Below, in pieces: positions 17,373 to 27,166 of a stretch of 64,000 bases of DNA. Within the stretch, counting starts at the first letter, position 1. The number at the start of each line of letters is the position of its first letter. Below the pieces are notes generated by a model, which saw only the letters and a list, made by a program, of their open reading frames with translations, did not search any database and had not been told where the DNA came from. A program made the translations under genes and the position numbers. Origin of the DNA: Pseudomonas putida (GTDB lineage: Bacteria > Pseudomonadota > Gammaproteobacteria > Pseudomonadales > Pseudomonadaceae); the NCBI RefSeq assembly GCF_028682635.1, contig NZ_JANHLK010000005.1:1-64000 (forward strand), in the 5' to 3' direction.

Positions 17373-19205
17373 TCAATCCCCCAATGCTTCCCCCTCACGC
17401 CGAGGATCGGCCCCGCCGGCCAGCGAAGCCTTACCCTGCGCATCCTTGACCCGGACAATTGCCTGGGTGCCGCTGGTCATGTCTATTTCATTGACGGCGT
17501 GGCCCTTGTCCTTGAGTACCTGGATCAACTTCGCGCTGAACTGCCCGTTCTCCAGTTCGGTCGGGCCATTTCGGCTGCCGAAGTTGGGCAGGTTGATCGC
17601 CGCTTGCGGATCGAGCTGCCAGTCGAGCAGGCCGATGGTGGTCTTGGCCACGTACTCGATGATCTGCGAACCACCGGGCGATCCAAGACTGGCGAGGAAC
17701 TCACCGCTGTGGCGGTCGAAGATCAGCGTCGGGGCCATGGAGGAGCGCGGACGCTTGCCGGGCTCGACGCGGTTGGCGACTTTCTGTCCATTCTCCTCGG
17801 GAATGAACGAGAAGTCGGTCATCTCGTTGTTGAGCAGGAAACCCTGGACCATCAGGTGCGAGCCGAAGGCGGATTCGATGGTGGTGGTCATGGACACCGC
17901 GCCGCCTGCGTCATCGACCGCCACCACTTGCGAGGTGGAGATGCGCAAGGGCGAGCGGTCTGGCGCGAAAGCGACCTGGATGCCCGGCGGCGTGCCCGGT
18001 TTGGCCGTGCCCATGCTGTGCTCGCCGATCAGTGCAGCCCGGCTGGCCAGGTAAGCCGGGTCGATCAGGCCCTTGACGGGCACCGGCACGAAGTCCGAGT
18101 CGGCCACGTACTGCGCGCGATCGGCATAGGCCAGGCGCTCGGCTTCGCTGATCAGGTGCACGGCCTCGGCGGGCGGTTCAAAGCCGGCGGTGGTGTTGGT
18201 TTTCACCGGTTGCATGGGCGCCAAGGCCCAGCGCTTGTCGCGCGTTTCCAGGGCCTGCAGGGTGCCGAGGATCTGCGCCATGGCAATCCCGCCCGACGAC
18301 GGCGGCGGCATGCCACAGACCTGCCAGCGTTTGTAGTCGGTACAAAGGGGCGCGCGCTCCTTGGCGCTGTAGTTGGCCAGGTCGCTCAGCGACAGGCTGC
18401 CAGGGTTGGCGTGCCCCTGGACCTTGGCCACGATCTCCTGGGCAACGGGCCCTTTGTACAAGGCATCCGGCCCTTCCTTGGCGATGCGTTGCAACACGGC
18501 GGCCAAGGGTGGATTTTTCAACAGCGTGCCGGCGGCTTTCGGGCTGCCATCGGCATTGAGGAAATACGCTGACATCTCCGCAGAGCGCCTCAGGGATGAA
18601 TCCGCGGCGATCAGCCGGTGCAGGCGGGGCGATATGACAAAGCCTTGCTCCGCGAGCGTGATGGCGGGTTCGAACAGCTGCGCCCATGGCAGGCGACCAT
18701 GTTTTTGATGGGCCAGCTCCAAGGCTCGCAACACCCCCGGGGTGCCCACCGAGCGCCCTCCGATCACCGCCTGGGTGAACGTCATCGGTTGGCCATCGGC
18801 CTGCAGGAACAGTTTTTCGCTGGCGCCGGCCGGTGCGGTTTCGCGCCCGTCGTAAGTGCGCACGGATTGGCCGTCCCAGAGCACGATCAACGCGCCGCCG
18901 CCTATCCCTGAGGACTGCGGCTCGACCAGTGTCAGTACCGCTTGCATCGCAATGGCGGCATCGATGGCCGAGCCGCCCCGACGCAGCATCTCCCGCCCGG
19001 CTTCGGCCGCCAAGGGGTTGGCCGCGGCCGCCATGTGCCGGGAGGCATGTCGAGTCTGCAGGTCGGTGCGATAACCGGACGCGCTTTCCGGTGCAGCCGG
19101 CAGCGTCGGGGCCGACGCGTTGTGGCAGGCGCCAAGGGTCAGCGCGGTAATGATCAGCGTGAGGGCAGACAGGCGAACGCGACTCGTGTGGGAGGCTGAG
19201 AACAT
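17373..19205 (-). CDS. ggt: Gamma-glutamyltransferase, lipoprotein form
   Basis: This Ntn-hydrolase hydrolyses or transfers the gamma-glutamyl group of glutathione. It matures by self-cleavage into two chains. The 610-residue product starts at 19205 after a GGAG site and carries a lipobox (LGAC, C27), so it should be membrane-tethered. The substrate arginine lies in DGRETAP (R121), and the glycine-rich GSPGGSQ is present. The predicted cleavage nucleophile is T424 in RISTSQVVAVD; the following residue is Ser where E. coli has a second Thr. It is divergent from the DUF2817 gene. Confidence 0.9.
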   Translation of the reverse strand: MFSASHTSRVRLSALTLIITALTLGACHNASAPTLPAAPESASGYRTDLQTRHASRHMAAAANPLAAEAGREMLRRGGSAIDAAIAMQAVLTLVEPQSSGIGGGALIVLWDGQSVRTYDGRETAPAGASEKLFLQADGQPMTFTQAVIGGRSVGTPGVLRALELAHQKHGRLPWAQLFEPAITLAEQGFVISPRLHRLIAADSSLRRSAEMSAYFLNADGSPKAAGTLLKNPPLAAVLQRIAKEGPDALYKGPVAQEIVAKVQGHANPGSLSLSDLANYSAKERAPLCTDYKRWQVCGMPPPSSGGIAMAQILGTLQALETRDKRWALAPMQPVKTNTTAGFEPPAEAVHLISEAERLAYADRAQYVADSDFVPVPVKGLIDPAYLASRAALIGEHSMGTAKPGTPPGIQVAFAPDRSPLRISTSQVVAVDDAGGAVSMTTTIESAFGSHLMVQGFLLNNEMTDFSFIPEENGQKVANRVEPGKRPRSSMAPTLIFDRHSGEFLASLGSPGGSQIIEYVAKTTIGLLDWQLDPQAAINLPNFGSRNGPTELENGQFSAKLIQVLKDKGHAVNEIDMTSGTQAIVRVKDAQGKASLAGGADPRREGEALGD

Positions 19206-19358
19206 GGGGCACTCCGTCCGTTGGATAAATGTATCGGCGACTGTATCGGCGACCTCGCAGTGACGCAAACCAGAAGGCGCGGTTGCCCTTCATCAATCGA
19301 CGGATTTTCGGTAGGGTCGTTGCCAGCGATCACGCCAGAAGAACCACAAGAGGCAGCC

Positions 19359-20468
19359 ATGCAGAGCGAGTTTCCCACCCAGCCAAGCTACCGTTCCCAG
19401 CGCGAACAATTCCTGGCGGCGGCAACCGCGGCCGGCGCGACGCTGACTGAGTATCCCCATACCCTCAAGGGGCCTTCAGGTGAGGCTCTGGGCACCGATG
19501 TGGCGGTACTCGGCGATCCTGGCGCCAAGCGCCTGCTGATCGCGCTGAGCGGCACGCACGGGGTCGAGGGGTTCTATGGCTCGGGTTGCCAGATCAAGTG
19601 GCTGCAGGAGCTCGGCAAGCGCACATTGCCGGCCGATGTCGCGGTGGTGATGATTCATGCGATCAATCCCTGGGGCATGGCGTGGCTGCGCAGGGTCAAC
19701 GAAGACAACGTCGACCTGAACCGCAATCACCTGGATTTCAACGGTGCGTTGCCGGACAACCTGGCCTATGACGCCCTACATGAGATTTACGCCTGCACCC
19801 AGTTGCGCGGGCCCGAGCGTGACCGCGCCGATGCCTTGCTCGACGAGCAGATCCGCCTGCATGGCTGGCCTGCGGTCATGTCGATTGTCGAAGGTGGCCA
19901 GCATGCGCATGCGGATGGTCTGTTCTATGGCGGGGTAGCCCCCAGCTGGTCGAACCGCACCTTGCAGCAGATCCTGCAAAAGCACGTGGCCCATGCGGAC
20001 GTCGCCCTGTGTTTCGACTTGCACACCGGTGCCGGGGAGTACGGTCATCCGATGTTGCTGACGATCACCCAGGCGCCGTATCCGGCATTGGCCGATGCGC
20101 AGGCGATTTATGGCCCATGGCTCTACACCCTGCACACGGGTGCCGACACCCTCAGCGAAACCGGTGTGGCGGCGACGGCCACCGGCTACACCTCGCAAGC
20201 CTTGATCGAGGCGCTACCGCAGGTGCGGTTGATGCCCTTCGTCATCGAGTGCGGGACTTATCCGGGGCCGGAGGTTCATCGGCATCTGCGCGATGACCAT
20301 TGGTTGCATCTGCACGGTGATGTACACGATGGAGTAGGGCGCGAGATCAAGTTGAGCCTGCTTGAACAGTTCTATCCCGCCGACAGCGATTGGCAGGCCA
20401 TGGTCTGGTTGCGGACCTGGCAGATCTGGGAGCGGGGATTGACCGTCTTGCCGACGCTTCGCGCCTGA
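19359..20468 (+). CDS. DUF2817 protein, M14-like metallopeptidase fold
   Basis: This 369-residue protein of the DUF2817 family is related to zinc carboxypeptidases and AstE-type hydrolases. Likely metal ligands sit in SGTHGVEGFYGSG and FDLHTGAGEYG, with a possible catalytic acid in FVIECGTYPG. There is no signal peptide, so it is cytoplasmic. The start at 19359 has AAGAGG upstream; the frame to 19221 is not needed. It is divergent from ggt, which may hint at peptide or gamma-glutamyl metabolism, but its substrate is unknown. Confidence 0.85.
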   Translation: MQSEFPTQPSYRSQREQFLAAATAAGATLTEYPHTLKGPSGEALGTDVAVLGDPGAKRLLIALSGTHGVEGFYGSGCQIKWLQELGKRTLPADVAVVMIHAINPWGMAWLRRVNEDNVDLNRNHLDFNGALPDNLAYDALHEIYACTQLRGPERDRADALLDEQIRLHGWPAVMSIVEGGQHAHADGLFYGGVAPSWSNRTLQQILQKHVAHADVALCFDLHTGAGEYGHPMLLTITQAPYPALADAQAIYGPWLYTLHTGADTLSETGVAATATGYTSQALIEALPQVRLMPFVIECGTYPGPEVHRHLRDDHWLHLHGDVHDGVGREIKLSLLEQFYPADSDWQAMVWLRTWQIWERGLTVLPTLRA

Positions 20469-20471
20469 GGC

Positions 20472-20574
20472 CTGTAGGAGCGAGCTTGCTCGCGATGGTC
20501 GTCAACGATGACGCGTGCTGACTGATTAAGCGCGGTGCCCTTGAGACCATCGCGAGCAAGCTCGCTCCTACAAG
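20472..20574. repeat. REP pair (GAGCGAGCTTGCTCGCGATGG family)
   Basis: Left arm TGTAGGAGCGAGCTTGCTCG and right arm CGCGAGCAAGCTCGCTCCTA are near-perfect complements around a spacer of about 50 bases. It lies between the DUF2817 gene and the tRNA-Met terminator. Confidence 0.85.
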
Positions 20575-20596
20575 GGTGCAGCCATTTTCGCGAGGC

Positions 20597-20634
20597 AAAA
20601 AAAAACGGCCTACCTTTCGGTAAGCCGTTTTTAG
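20597..20634 (-). terminator. Intrinsic terminator of tRNA-Met
   Basis: AAAAACGGCCTACC pairs with GGTAAGCCGTTTTT with one mismatch around a short loop. A T run follows on both strands, so it ends tRNA-Met on the minus strand and can also stop plus-strand read-through. Confidence 0.8.
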
Positions 20635-20638
20635 CACT

Positions 20639-20715
20639 TGGTGGCTACACAGGGACTTGAACCCCGGACCCCAGCATTATGAATGCTATGCTCTAACCAA
20701 CTGAGCTATGTAGCC
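20639..20715 (-). tRNA. tRNA-Met(CAT), elongator type
   Basis: This 77-base tRNA on the minus strand has its CCA end encoded. The acceptor stem GGCTACA pairs with TGTAGCC. The anticodon loop TTCATAA gives CAT, and the T arm contains GGTTCAAGTCC. The acceptor stem starts G-G with full pairing, unlike initiator tRNA, and the sequence does not resemble tRNA-Ile2, so elongator Met is the best reading. Confidence 0.93.
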
Positions 20716-20957
20716 AAGATGGCGCGCATTATTCACCGGTAATGGAGATGCGTCAAGCGTAAATTTAAAATATTTCTCTACACTTTCAACCGCTTATCTT
20801 CCCGAGCCGAAAAACCGGAGCGGAGGAGGGCATCGATCGAGCCGAAATCTGCGAAATAGCGAGGTCGTTAGCAGGCTAAGGGGATGGCGCTGCCGCAGCG
20901 AAAAATGGCACATTGATGCACCTGCCGGTGTGCATCCCTCTGTTTTTCGGAAATTTC

Positions 20958-22175
20958 ATGGCTATCAGCAACGTTCAGTCCGCCACTGCGGCGGCGCCCG
21001 CGTCTTCACAAAGCAGTCCGTTGGTCATGCGCATCATTGGCGCAGTGGCGCTGGCGCACCTGATCAACGACCTGATTCAATCGGTGCTGCCGTCGATCTA
21101 CCCGATGCTCAAGGCCAACTATGGCCTGACGTTCACCCAGGTCGGCCTGATCACCCTGACGTTTCAACTGACCGCATCACTGCTGCAACCTTGGGTCGGC
21201 TACCACACGGACCGCCATCCCAAGCCATGGCTGTTGCCGGCTGGCACGGTCTGCACCTTGATCGGCATAGTCATGATGTCGGTGGTCGGCAGCTTCCCGC
21301 TGATCCTGCTGGCGGCGGGCTTGATCGGCATTGGCTCCTCGACCTTCCACCCGGAAGCTTCTCGCGTGGCACGACTGGCCTCGGGAGGGCGATTCGGCCT
21401 GGCGCAATCGACCTTCCAGGTCGGCGGCAACGCGGGCTCGGCGTTCGGTCCGTTGCTGGCGGCGGCGATCATCATTCCTTACGGGCAAGGGCATGTGGCC
21501 TGGTTCGGCCTGTTCGCGGTGTTTGCCCTGTTCGTGCTTTACCGGATCAGTCGCTGGTACGCCAACCACTTGAACCTGTTCAAGCTCAAGCAGGGCCAGG
21601 CAGCGACCCACGGCCTGTCCAAGGGCCGGGTGACCAGTGCGCTGGTGGTGCTTGGGTTGCTGGTGTTCTCCAAGTACTTCTACATGTCCAGCCTCACCAG
21701 TTACTTCACGTTCTACCTGATCGAGAAGTTCGACCTGTCTGTGGCCAGTTCGCAACTGCACCTGTTCCTGTTTCTCGGCGCGGTGGCCGCGGGGACCTTC
21801 TTTGGCGGGCCCATCGGCGACAAGATCGGGCGCAAGGCGGTGATCTGGTTCTCGATCCTTGGCGTTGCCCCCTTTACCTTGCTGCTGCCCCATGTGGACC
21901 TGTTCTGGACCACCGTCCTCAGTGTGGTCATCGGCTTCATCCTCGCCTCGGCCTTCTCGGCCATCGTGGTGTACGCCCAGGAGCTGGTGCCGGGCAATGT
22001 CGGGATGATTGCCGGGGTGTTCTTCGGCCTGATGTTCGGTTTCGGCGGGATTGGCGCGGCATTGCTAGGGCACCTGGCGGACATCCACGGCATCGAATAC
22101 GTGTACTACCTGTGTTCGTTCCTGCCGTTGCTGGGGGTATTGGCGATTTTCCTGCCGCGTACCAAAAAGGCCTGA
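20958..22175 (+). CDS. fsr: MFS efflux protein, Fsr (fosmidomycin resistance) type
   Basis: This is a 405-residue major facilitator with twelve predicted membrane segments. The stretches HLINDLIQSVLPSIYPMLK and GSSTFHPEASRVARLASGG are characteristic of the Fsr group, which exports fosmidomycin in E. coli. The natural substrate is uncertain. The start at 20958 is preferred to 20913 because the longer form adds unlikely hydrophobic residues. A small hairpin around 22193-22240 separates it from the OsmC-YcaO gene. Confidence 0.85.
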   Translation: MAISNVQSATAAAPASSQSSPLVMRIIGAVALAHLINDLIQSVLPSIYPMLKANYGLTFTQVGLITLTFQLTASLLQPWVGYHTDRHPKPWLLPAGTVCTLIGIVMMSVVGSFPLILLAAGLIGIGSSTFHPEASRVARLASGGRFGLAQSTFQVGGNAGSAFGPLLAAAIIIPYGQGHVAWFGLFAVFALFVLYRISRWYANHLNLFKLKQGQAATHGLSKGRVTSALVVLGLLVFSKYFYMSSLTSYFTFYLIEKFDLSVASSQLHLFLFLGAVAAGTFFGGPIGDKIGRKAVIWFSILGVAPFTLLLPHVDLFWTTVLSVVIGFILASAFSAIVVYAQELVPGNVGMIAGVFFGLMFGFGGIGAALLGHLADIHGIEYVYYLCSFLPLLGVLAIFLPRTKKA

Positions 22176-22275
22176 TTACCCACCATGCAGCTGGAAGCTC
22201 GAGCTTGCGCGAGACTTCCGGCTGAAAAGCCGGATAATGGCGGCCATTCGTTTGCTCGTTATTCTGGTACCCCGC

Positions 22276-24477
22276 ATGGAAATCAAGGTCAATTTTCTCG
22301 ACAACCTTCGACTTGAAGCCAAGTTCGATGACTTCACCGTGGTGGCCGATCAACCTATCCGCTACAAGGGCGATGGTTCGGCCCCCGGTCCGTTCGACTA
22401 CTTCCTGGCTTCGTCGGCGTTGTGTGCGGCTTACTTCGTGAAGTTGTACTGCGACACCCGCAACATTCCCACCGATAACATCCGCCTGTCGCAGAACAAT
22501 ATTGTCGACCCGGAAAACCGCTACAACCAGATCTTCAAGATCCAGGTCGAGTTGCCGGCTGATATCTCCGACAAGGACCGCCAGGGCATCCTGCGTTCCA
22601 TCGACCGTTGCACCGTGAAAAAAGTGGTGCAGGCCGGGCCGGAGTTCGTGATTGAAGAGGTGGAAAACCTCGATGCCGACGCCCAGGCATTGCTGATGCC
22701 GGCTTCCACTTCAGGTTCGGATGCGGGCACCTACATTGTCGGCAAGGACCTGCCGCTGGAGCAGACCATTGCCAACATGTCGGGCATTCTCGCCGGCTTG
22801 GGCATGAAGATCGAAATCGCCTCGTGGCGCAATATCGTGCCCAATGTGTGGTCGCTGCATATCCGCGATGCGCACTCGCCGATGTGTTTCACCAATGGCA
22901 AGGGCGCCACCAAGGAAGGCGCGCTGGCGTCGGCCTTGGGCGAGTTCATCGAGCGGCTGAACTGCAACTTTTTCTATAACGATCAGTTCTGGGGAGAAGA
23001 CATCGCCAACGCGGCGTTTGTGCATTACCCGAACGAGCGCTGGTTCCAGCCTGGCCCTAAAGACGAACTGCCGGCGGAGATTCTTGACGAGTATTGCCTG
23101 CGGATCTTCAACCGCGATGGCGAACTGCGTGGCTCGCATCTGTTCGACACCAACTCGGGCAATGAAGAGCGCGGCATCTGTTCGCTGCCGTACGTGCGCC
23201 AGTCGGACGGGGAGGTGGTGTATTTCCCGTCCAACCTGATCGAAAACCTGTACCTGAGCAACGGCATGAGCGCCGGCAATACGTTGGCCGAAGCGCAGGT
23301 GCAGTGCCTGTCGGAAATCTTCGAGCGCGCGGTGAAGCGCGAGATCATCGAGGGCGAATTCGCCCTGCCGGATGTACCCGCCGAAGTGCTGGCGAAGTAC
23401 CCTGGGATTCTCGCGGGTATCCAGGCGCTGGAAGAGCAGGGGTTCCCTGTGTTGGTCAAGGATGCGTCTCTGGGCGGCGAGTTCCCGGTGATGTGCGTCA
23501 CCTTGATGAACCCGCGCACCGGCGGTGTGTTCGCCTCGTTCGGCGCGCACCCGAGCCTGGAAGTGGCGCTGGAGCGCAGCCTGACGGAATTGTTGCAGGG
23601 CCGCAGCTTCGAAGGCTTGAACGACTTGCCGCTGCCGACCTTCGAAGGTCATGCGGTGACCGAGCCGAACAACTTCGTCGAGCACTTCATCGATTCCAGC
23701 GGCGTGGTGTCGTGGCGCTTCTTCAGTGCCCAGTCGGACTACGAATTCGTCGAGTGGGACTTCTCCGGCCAGGGTGAAGACTCCAATGCCGAGGAAGCCG
23801 CGACCCTGTTCGGCATTCTCGAAGGCATGGGCAAGGAAGTGTACATGGCGGTGTATGAGCACATCGGTGCAACGGCCTGCCGCATCCTGGTGCCGGACTA
23901 CTCGGAAATTTATCCGGTGGACGACCTGATCTGGGACAACACCAACAAGGCGCTGTTCTTCCGCGAGGACATCCTCAATCTGCACAGCCTCAACAAGGCC
24001 GGCCTGAAGTCGCTGGTCAAGCGTCTGGAAGACAGCGAGCTGGACGACTACACCGACATCACCACCTTGATCGGTATCGAGTTCGACGACAACACCGCCT
24101 GGGGTCAGTTGACGATCCTGGAGTTGAAGTTGCTGATCTATCTCGCCTTGCAGAAGTTTGAAGAGGCGAAAGAGGCGGTGGAAATGTTCCTGCAGTACAA
24201 CGACAACACGGTCGAGCGCGGCTTGTTCTACCAGGCCGTGAACGTGGTGCTGGAAATGGAGCTGGACGAGGACCTGGAGCTGGTCGATTACGAGGGCAAC
24301 TTCCGCCGTATGTTCGGCAACGAGCGCATGGACGCCGCGATCGGCTCCGTGAACGGCAGCGTGCGCTTCTTCGGCTTGACGCCGACCAGCATGAAGCTGG
24401 AGGGTCTCGACCGGCACCTGCGCCTGATCGACAGCTACAAGAAACTGCACTCGGCCCGCGCGAAAGTGGCGAACTGA
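22276..24477 (+). CDS. ycaO: OsmC-YcaO fusion protein (ribosomal S12 methylthiolation factor-like)
   Basis: This 733-residue protein has an N-terminal OsmC/Ohr-like domain (about residues 1-140) joined to a YcaO domain. E. coli YcaO is an ATP-using helper of RimO-dependent methylthiolation of ribosomal protein S12. YcaO ATP-site motifs are seen in ASALGEFIERLNC and QCLSEIFERAVKRE. The C-terminus is helical and lacks the PxPxP end of azoline-forming YcaOs, which argues against a peptide natural-product role. The OsmC part has a cysteine in SSALCAAYF. The start at 22276 is used; 22237 would add 13 residues. It is followed by a strong terminator. Confidence 0.9.
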   Translation: MEIKVNFLDNLRLEAKFDDFTVVADQPIRYKGDGSAPGPFDYFLASSALCAAYFVKLYCDTRNIPTDNIRLSQNNIVDPENRYNQIFKIQVELPADISDKDRQGILRSIDRCTVKKVVQAGPEFVIEEVENLDADAQALLMPASTSGSDAGTYIVGKDLPLEQTIANMSGILAGLGMKIEIASWRNIVPNVWSLHIRDAHSPMCFTNGKGATKEGALASALGEFIERLNCNFFYNDQFWGEDIANAAFVHYPNERWFQPGPKDELPAEILDEYCLRIFNRDGELRGSHLFDTNSGNEERGICSLPYVRQSDGEVVYFPSNLIENLYLSNGMSAGNTLAEAQVQCLSEIFERAVKREIIEGEFALPDVPAEVLAKYPGILAGIQALEEQGFPVLVKDASLGGEFPVMCVTLMNPRTGGVFASFGAHPSLEVALERSLTELLQGRSFEGLNDLPLPTFEGHAVTEPNNFVEHFIDSSGVVSWRFFSAQSDYEFVEWDFSGQGEDSNAEEAATLFGILEGMGKEVYMAVYEHIGATACRILVPDYSEIYPVDDLIWDNTNKALFFREDILNLHSLNKAGLKSLVKRLEDSELDDYTDITTLIGIEFDDNTAWGQLTILELKLLIYLALQKFEEAKEAVEMFLQYNDNTVERGLFYQAVNVVLEMELDEDLELVDYEGNFRRMFGNERMDAAIGSVNGSVRFFGLTPTSMKLEGLDRHLRLIDSYKKLHSARAKVAN

Positions 24478-24497
24478 TCCACTTTCATAGCGCTCAC

Positions 24498-24527
24498 AAA
24501 AAAAAGCACCCGAGGGTGCTTTTTTTG
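24498..24527. terminator. Bidirectional terminator between ycaO and ychF
   Basis: AAAAAGCACC and GGTGCTTTTT form a perfect stem around CGAG, with A and T runs on the two sides. It serves the two convergent genes. Confidence 0.9.
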
Positions 24528-24543
24528 TTGAAGGCTGCGAACG

Positions 24544-25644
24544 TCAGACGTTGAAACGGAAGTGCATCACGTCGCCGTCTTTAACGATGTAATCCTTGCC
24601 TTCCAGGCGCCATTTACCGGCTTCCTTGGTACCGGCTTCGCCCTTGTACTGGATGAAGTCGTTATAGGCGATCACTTCGGCGCGGATGAAGCCTTTTTCG
24701 AAGTCGGTGTGGATCACGCCAGCGGCTTGTGGTGCGGTGGCACCAACGCGTACGGTCCAGGCGCGGACTTCTTCGACACCGGCGGTGAAGTAGGTCTGCA
24801 GGTGCAGCATTTCGTAGCCGGCGCGGATCACGCGGTTCAGGCCAGGCTCTTCGAGGCCCAGGGCTTCGAGGAACATGTCTTTCTCTTCGCCGTCGTCGAG
24901 CTCGGCGATTTCCGCTTCGATCTTGTTGCAGACCGGAACAACCATGGCGCCTTCTTCTTCGGCGATGGCCCTGACCACGTCCAGGTGCGGGTTGTTCTCG
25001 AAACCGTCTTCAGCGACGTTGGCGATGTACATCACAGGCTTGGTGGTCAGCAGGTGGAAGCCCTTGATCACCGCTTTTTCGTCGGTGCTCATGTTCTTCA
25101 TCAGGCTGCGCGCCGGCTTGCCTTCGGTGAAGTGAGCGATCAGTTGCTCCAGCAGGCCTTTCTGGACCACGGCGTCCTTGTCGCCGCCCTTGGCGTTACG
25201 CGCGACTTTCTGCAGTTGCTTCTCGCAGCTGTCGAGGTCGGCGAAGATCAGTTCCAGGTCGATGATTTCGATGTCGCGTTTCGGGTCGACGCTGTTGGAG
25301 ACGTGAATCACGTTCTCGTCTTCGAAGCAGCGGACCACGTGGGCGATGGCATCGGTTTCACGGATGTTGGCCAGGAACTTGTTGCCCAGGCCTTCACCTT
25401 TCGACGCGCCGGCCACCAGGCCTGCGATGTCGACGAATTCCATGGTGGTCGGCAGGATGCGCTTTGGATTGACGATTTCCGCCAGGGCTTGCAGGCGTGG
25501 ATCCGGCATCGGCACGATACCGCTGTTCGGTTCGATGGTGCAGAAGGGGAAGTTCTCGGCCGCGATACCGGATTTGGTCAGGGCGTTGAACAGGGTGGAC
25601 TTGCCGACGTTAGGCAGGCCGACGATGCCGCAATTGAATCCCAT
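24544..25644 (-). CDS. ychF: Ribosome-associated ATPase YchF
   Basis: This is an Obg-family P-loop protein of 366 residues that prefers ATP and binds ribosomes; it takes part in stress responses. The Walker [10 protein letters not shown] lies at the start, [17 protein letters not shown] gives the G3 region, and the C-terminal TGS-like domain ends the protein. A strong GAGGGG ribosome site precedes ATG 25644. It follows pth by a short gap and closes the prs-rplY-pth-ychF block. Confidence 0.95.
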   Translation of the reverse strand: MGFNCGIVGLPNVGKSTLFNALTKSGIAAENFPFCTIEPNSGIVPMPDPRLQALAEIVNPKRILPTTMEFVDIAGLVAGASKGEGLGNKFLANIRETDAIAHVVRCFEDENVIHVSNSVDPKRDIEIIDLELIFADLDSCEKQLQKVARNAKGGDKDAVVQKGLLEQLIAHFTEGKPARSLMKNMSTDEKAVIKGFHLLTTKPVMYIANVAEDGFENNPHLDVVRAIAEEEGAMVVPVCNKIEAEIAELDDGEEKDMFLEALGLEEPGLNRVIRAGYEMLHLQTYFTAGVEEVRAWTVRVGATAPQAAGVIHTDFEKGFIRAEVIAYNDFIQYKGEAGTKEAGKWRLEGKDYIVKDGDVMHFRFNV

Positions 25645-25666
25645 GGTGTTTCCCCTCGGATAAGAG

Positions 25667-26251
25667 TCAGGCCTTCTGGCTGTGCAGGTTTTTCATCGCG
25701 CGGTTCCATTCACCGGCGAGGATATCCGGCAGCACGCCGAGGGCAAAGTCGATGCTGGCATCGAGTTTTTCCTGTTCGGCGCGTGGCGCACGACCCAGGA
25801 CGAAATTTGAAACCATACTGGCGACGCCCGGGTGGCCGATGCCAAGTCGCAGGCGGTAGAAAGTATTCTGATTGCCCAGTTGCGCGATGATGTCGCGCAA
25901 CCCGTTGTGACCGCCATGGCCGCCGCCCTGCTTGAGCTTGGCAACGCCGGGTGGCAGGTCGAGTTCGTCGTGCGCCACGAGGATTTCTTCAGGCTTGATG
26001 CGGAAGAATCCGGCAAGGGCCGCCACGGCCTGGCCGCTGCGGTTCATGTACGTGGTGGGAATCAGCAGACGAACATCCTGACCCTGATGCGAATAGCGCC
26101 CGGTCAGGCCGAAATATTTGCGGTCCGCCACAAGGTTCACACCTTGTGCGTTCGCGATGCGCTCAACAAAAAGGGCCCCTGCGTTATGCCGGGTCTGTTC
26201 GTATTCAGCGCCTGGATTACCCAGGCCAACGATCAGTTTGATGGCAGTCAC
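25667..26251 (-). CDS. pth: Peptidyl-tRNA hydrolase
   Basis: This cytoplasmic esterase of 194 residues releases tRNA from stalled peptidyl-tRNA. The [17 protein letters not shown] motif includes the catalytic His, and [12 protein letters not shown] and [12 protein letters not shown] are also typical. The GTG start at 26251 fits the family N-terminus ([13 protein letters not shown]) and has AAGGAAGG upstream. It is an essential gene in a conserved order with rplY and ychF. Confidence 0.95.
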   Translation of the reverse strand: MTAIKLIVGLGNPGAEYEQTRHNAGALFVERIANAQGVNLVADRKYFGLTGRYSHQGQDVRLLIPTTYMNRSGQAVAALAGFFRIKPEEILVAHDELDLPPGVAKLKQGGGHGGHNGLRDIIAQLGNQNTFYRLRLGIGHPGVASMVSNFVLGRAPRAEQEKLDASIDFALGVLPDILAGEWNRAMKNLHSQKA

Positions 26252-26421
26252 GATAGGGGCCCTTCCTTGGAGTGGTGGATAACATCGCCGCAATCCGGGA
26301 GAGCGGCGAAAGTGGACGAAAATTGCTCATTTACCATGATGTAAACTCCGCGTTCTCGCCCGCTTTCTCGCTACGTTCCAGTCCGCGATGTTACTTGATC
26401 ACTCCGGCATCACAGAGTGAA

Positions 26422-27024
26422 TTACTCTGCAGCGCCTTCTTCGGTAGCTTCTGGAGCAACACGTGGAGCGTGGACGTTGGCAACAGCCTTGTCATCACCG
26501 TGTGCCAGAGCAACGAACTCAACGCCTTTAGGAGCTTTGAGGTCGGACAGGTGAATGATCGAACCGATTTCGGCGTTAGCCAGGTCGACTTCGATGAATT
26601 CAGGCAGGTCTTTCGGCAGGCAGGTCACTTCGATTTCCGAAACAACGTGCGAAATTTCGCCGCCTTTCTTGGTCGGAGCTTCTTCGCCAACGAAGTGTAC
26701 AGGCACGATAGCGGTCAGTTTCTGGCCAGCTACAACGCGTACGAAGTCGGCGTGCATCACGTGGCCTTTGGCCGGGTGACGCTGCAGAGCCTTGATGATT
26801 ACGTTTTGCTTGGTGCCACCAACGTTCAGCTCGATGATGTGGCTGTAAGCCGCTTCGTTTTCGAGCAGTTTGGCAACTTCTTTGGCCAGCATGCTGATGG
26901 ATTCAGGGGCTTTTTCGCCACCGTAAACTACAGCTGGAACCAGGCTTGCGAGACGACGCAGGCGGCGGCTCGCACCTTTCCCCAGGTCGGAACGCACTTC
27001 AGCATTCAGAGTAAAATCGTTCAT
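26422..27024 (-). CDS. rplY: 50S ribosomal protein L25, long CTC form
   Basis: This 5S rRNA-binding ribosomal protein has 200 residues, the long form with an N-terminal L25 domain ([20 protein letters not shown]) and a C-terminal CTC extension that ends in an Ala/Glu-rich tail. ATG 27024 follows TTGGAG. A terminator separates it from prs, so it probably has its own promoter or receives partial read-through. Confidence 0.95.
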   Translation of the reverse strand: MNDFTLNAEVRSDLGKGASRRLRRLASLVPAVVYGGEKAPESISMLAKEVAKLLENEAAYSHIIELNVGGTKQNVIIKALQRHPAKGHVMHADFVRVVAGQKLTAIVPVHFVGEEAPTKKGGEISHVVSEIEVTCLPKDLPEFIEVDLANAEIGSIIHLSDLKAPKGVEFVALAHGDDKAVANVHAPRVAPEATEEGAAE

Positions 27025-27089
27025 GTTGTATCTCCAAAATAACCACACTCGCCCCAGCGTTTGCGACCAGCGCTAAAGGCGATATGGGC

Positions 27090-27133
27090 AAAAAAGCCCC
27101 GCCCCGACAGGAATGCCGGGGCGGGGCGCTTTT
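27090..27133 (-). terminator. GC-rich terminator between prs and rplY
   Basis: GCCCCGCCCCG (27096-27106) pairs perfectly with CGGGGCGGGGC (27117-27127). On the minus strand a run of T follows, so it acts after prs. Confidence 0.88.
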
Positions 27134-27166
27134 CGTCAACGAGACATTTCGAAAAGGGCAGGGCCC

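Noticed and set aside
20906..20919. Sigma-54-like promoter (TGGCAC) upstream of the Fsr gene
   Set aside because: GG and GC are separated by nine rather than ten bases, and the -12 element is not TTGC.
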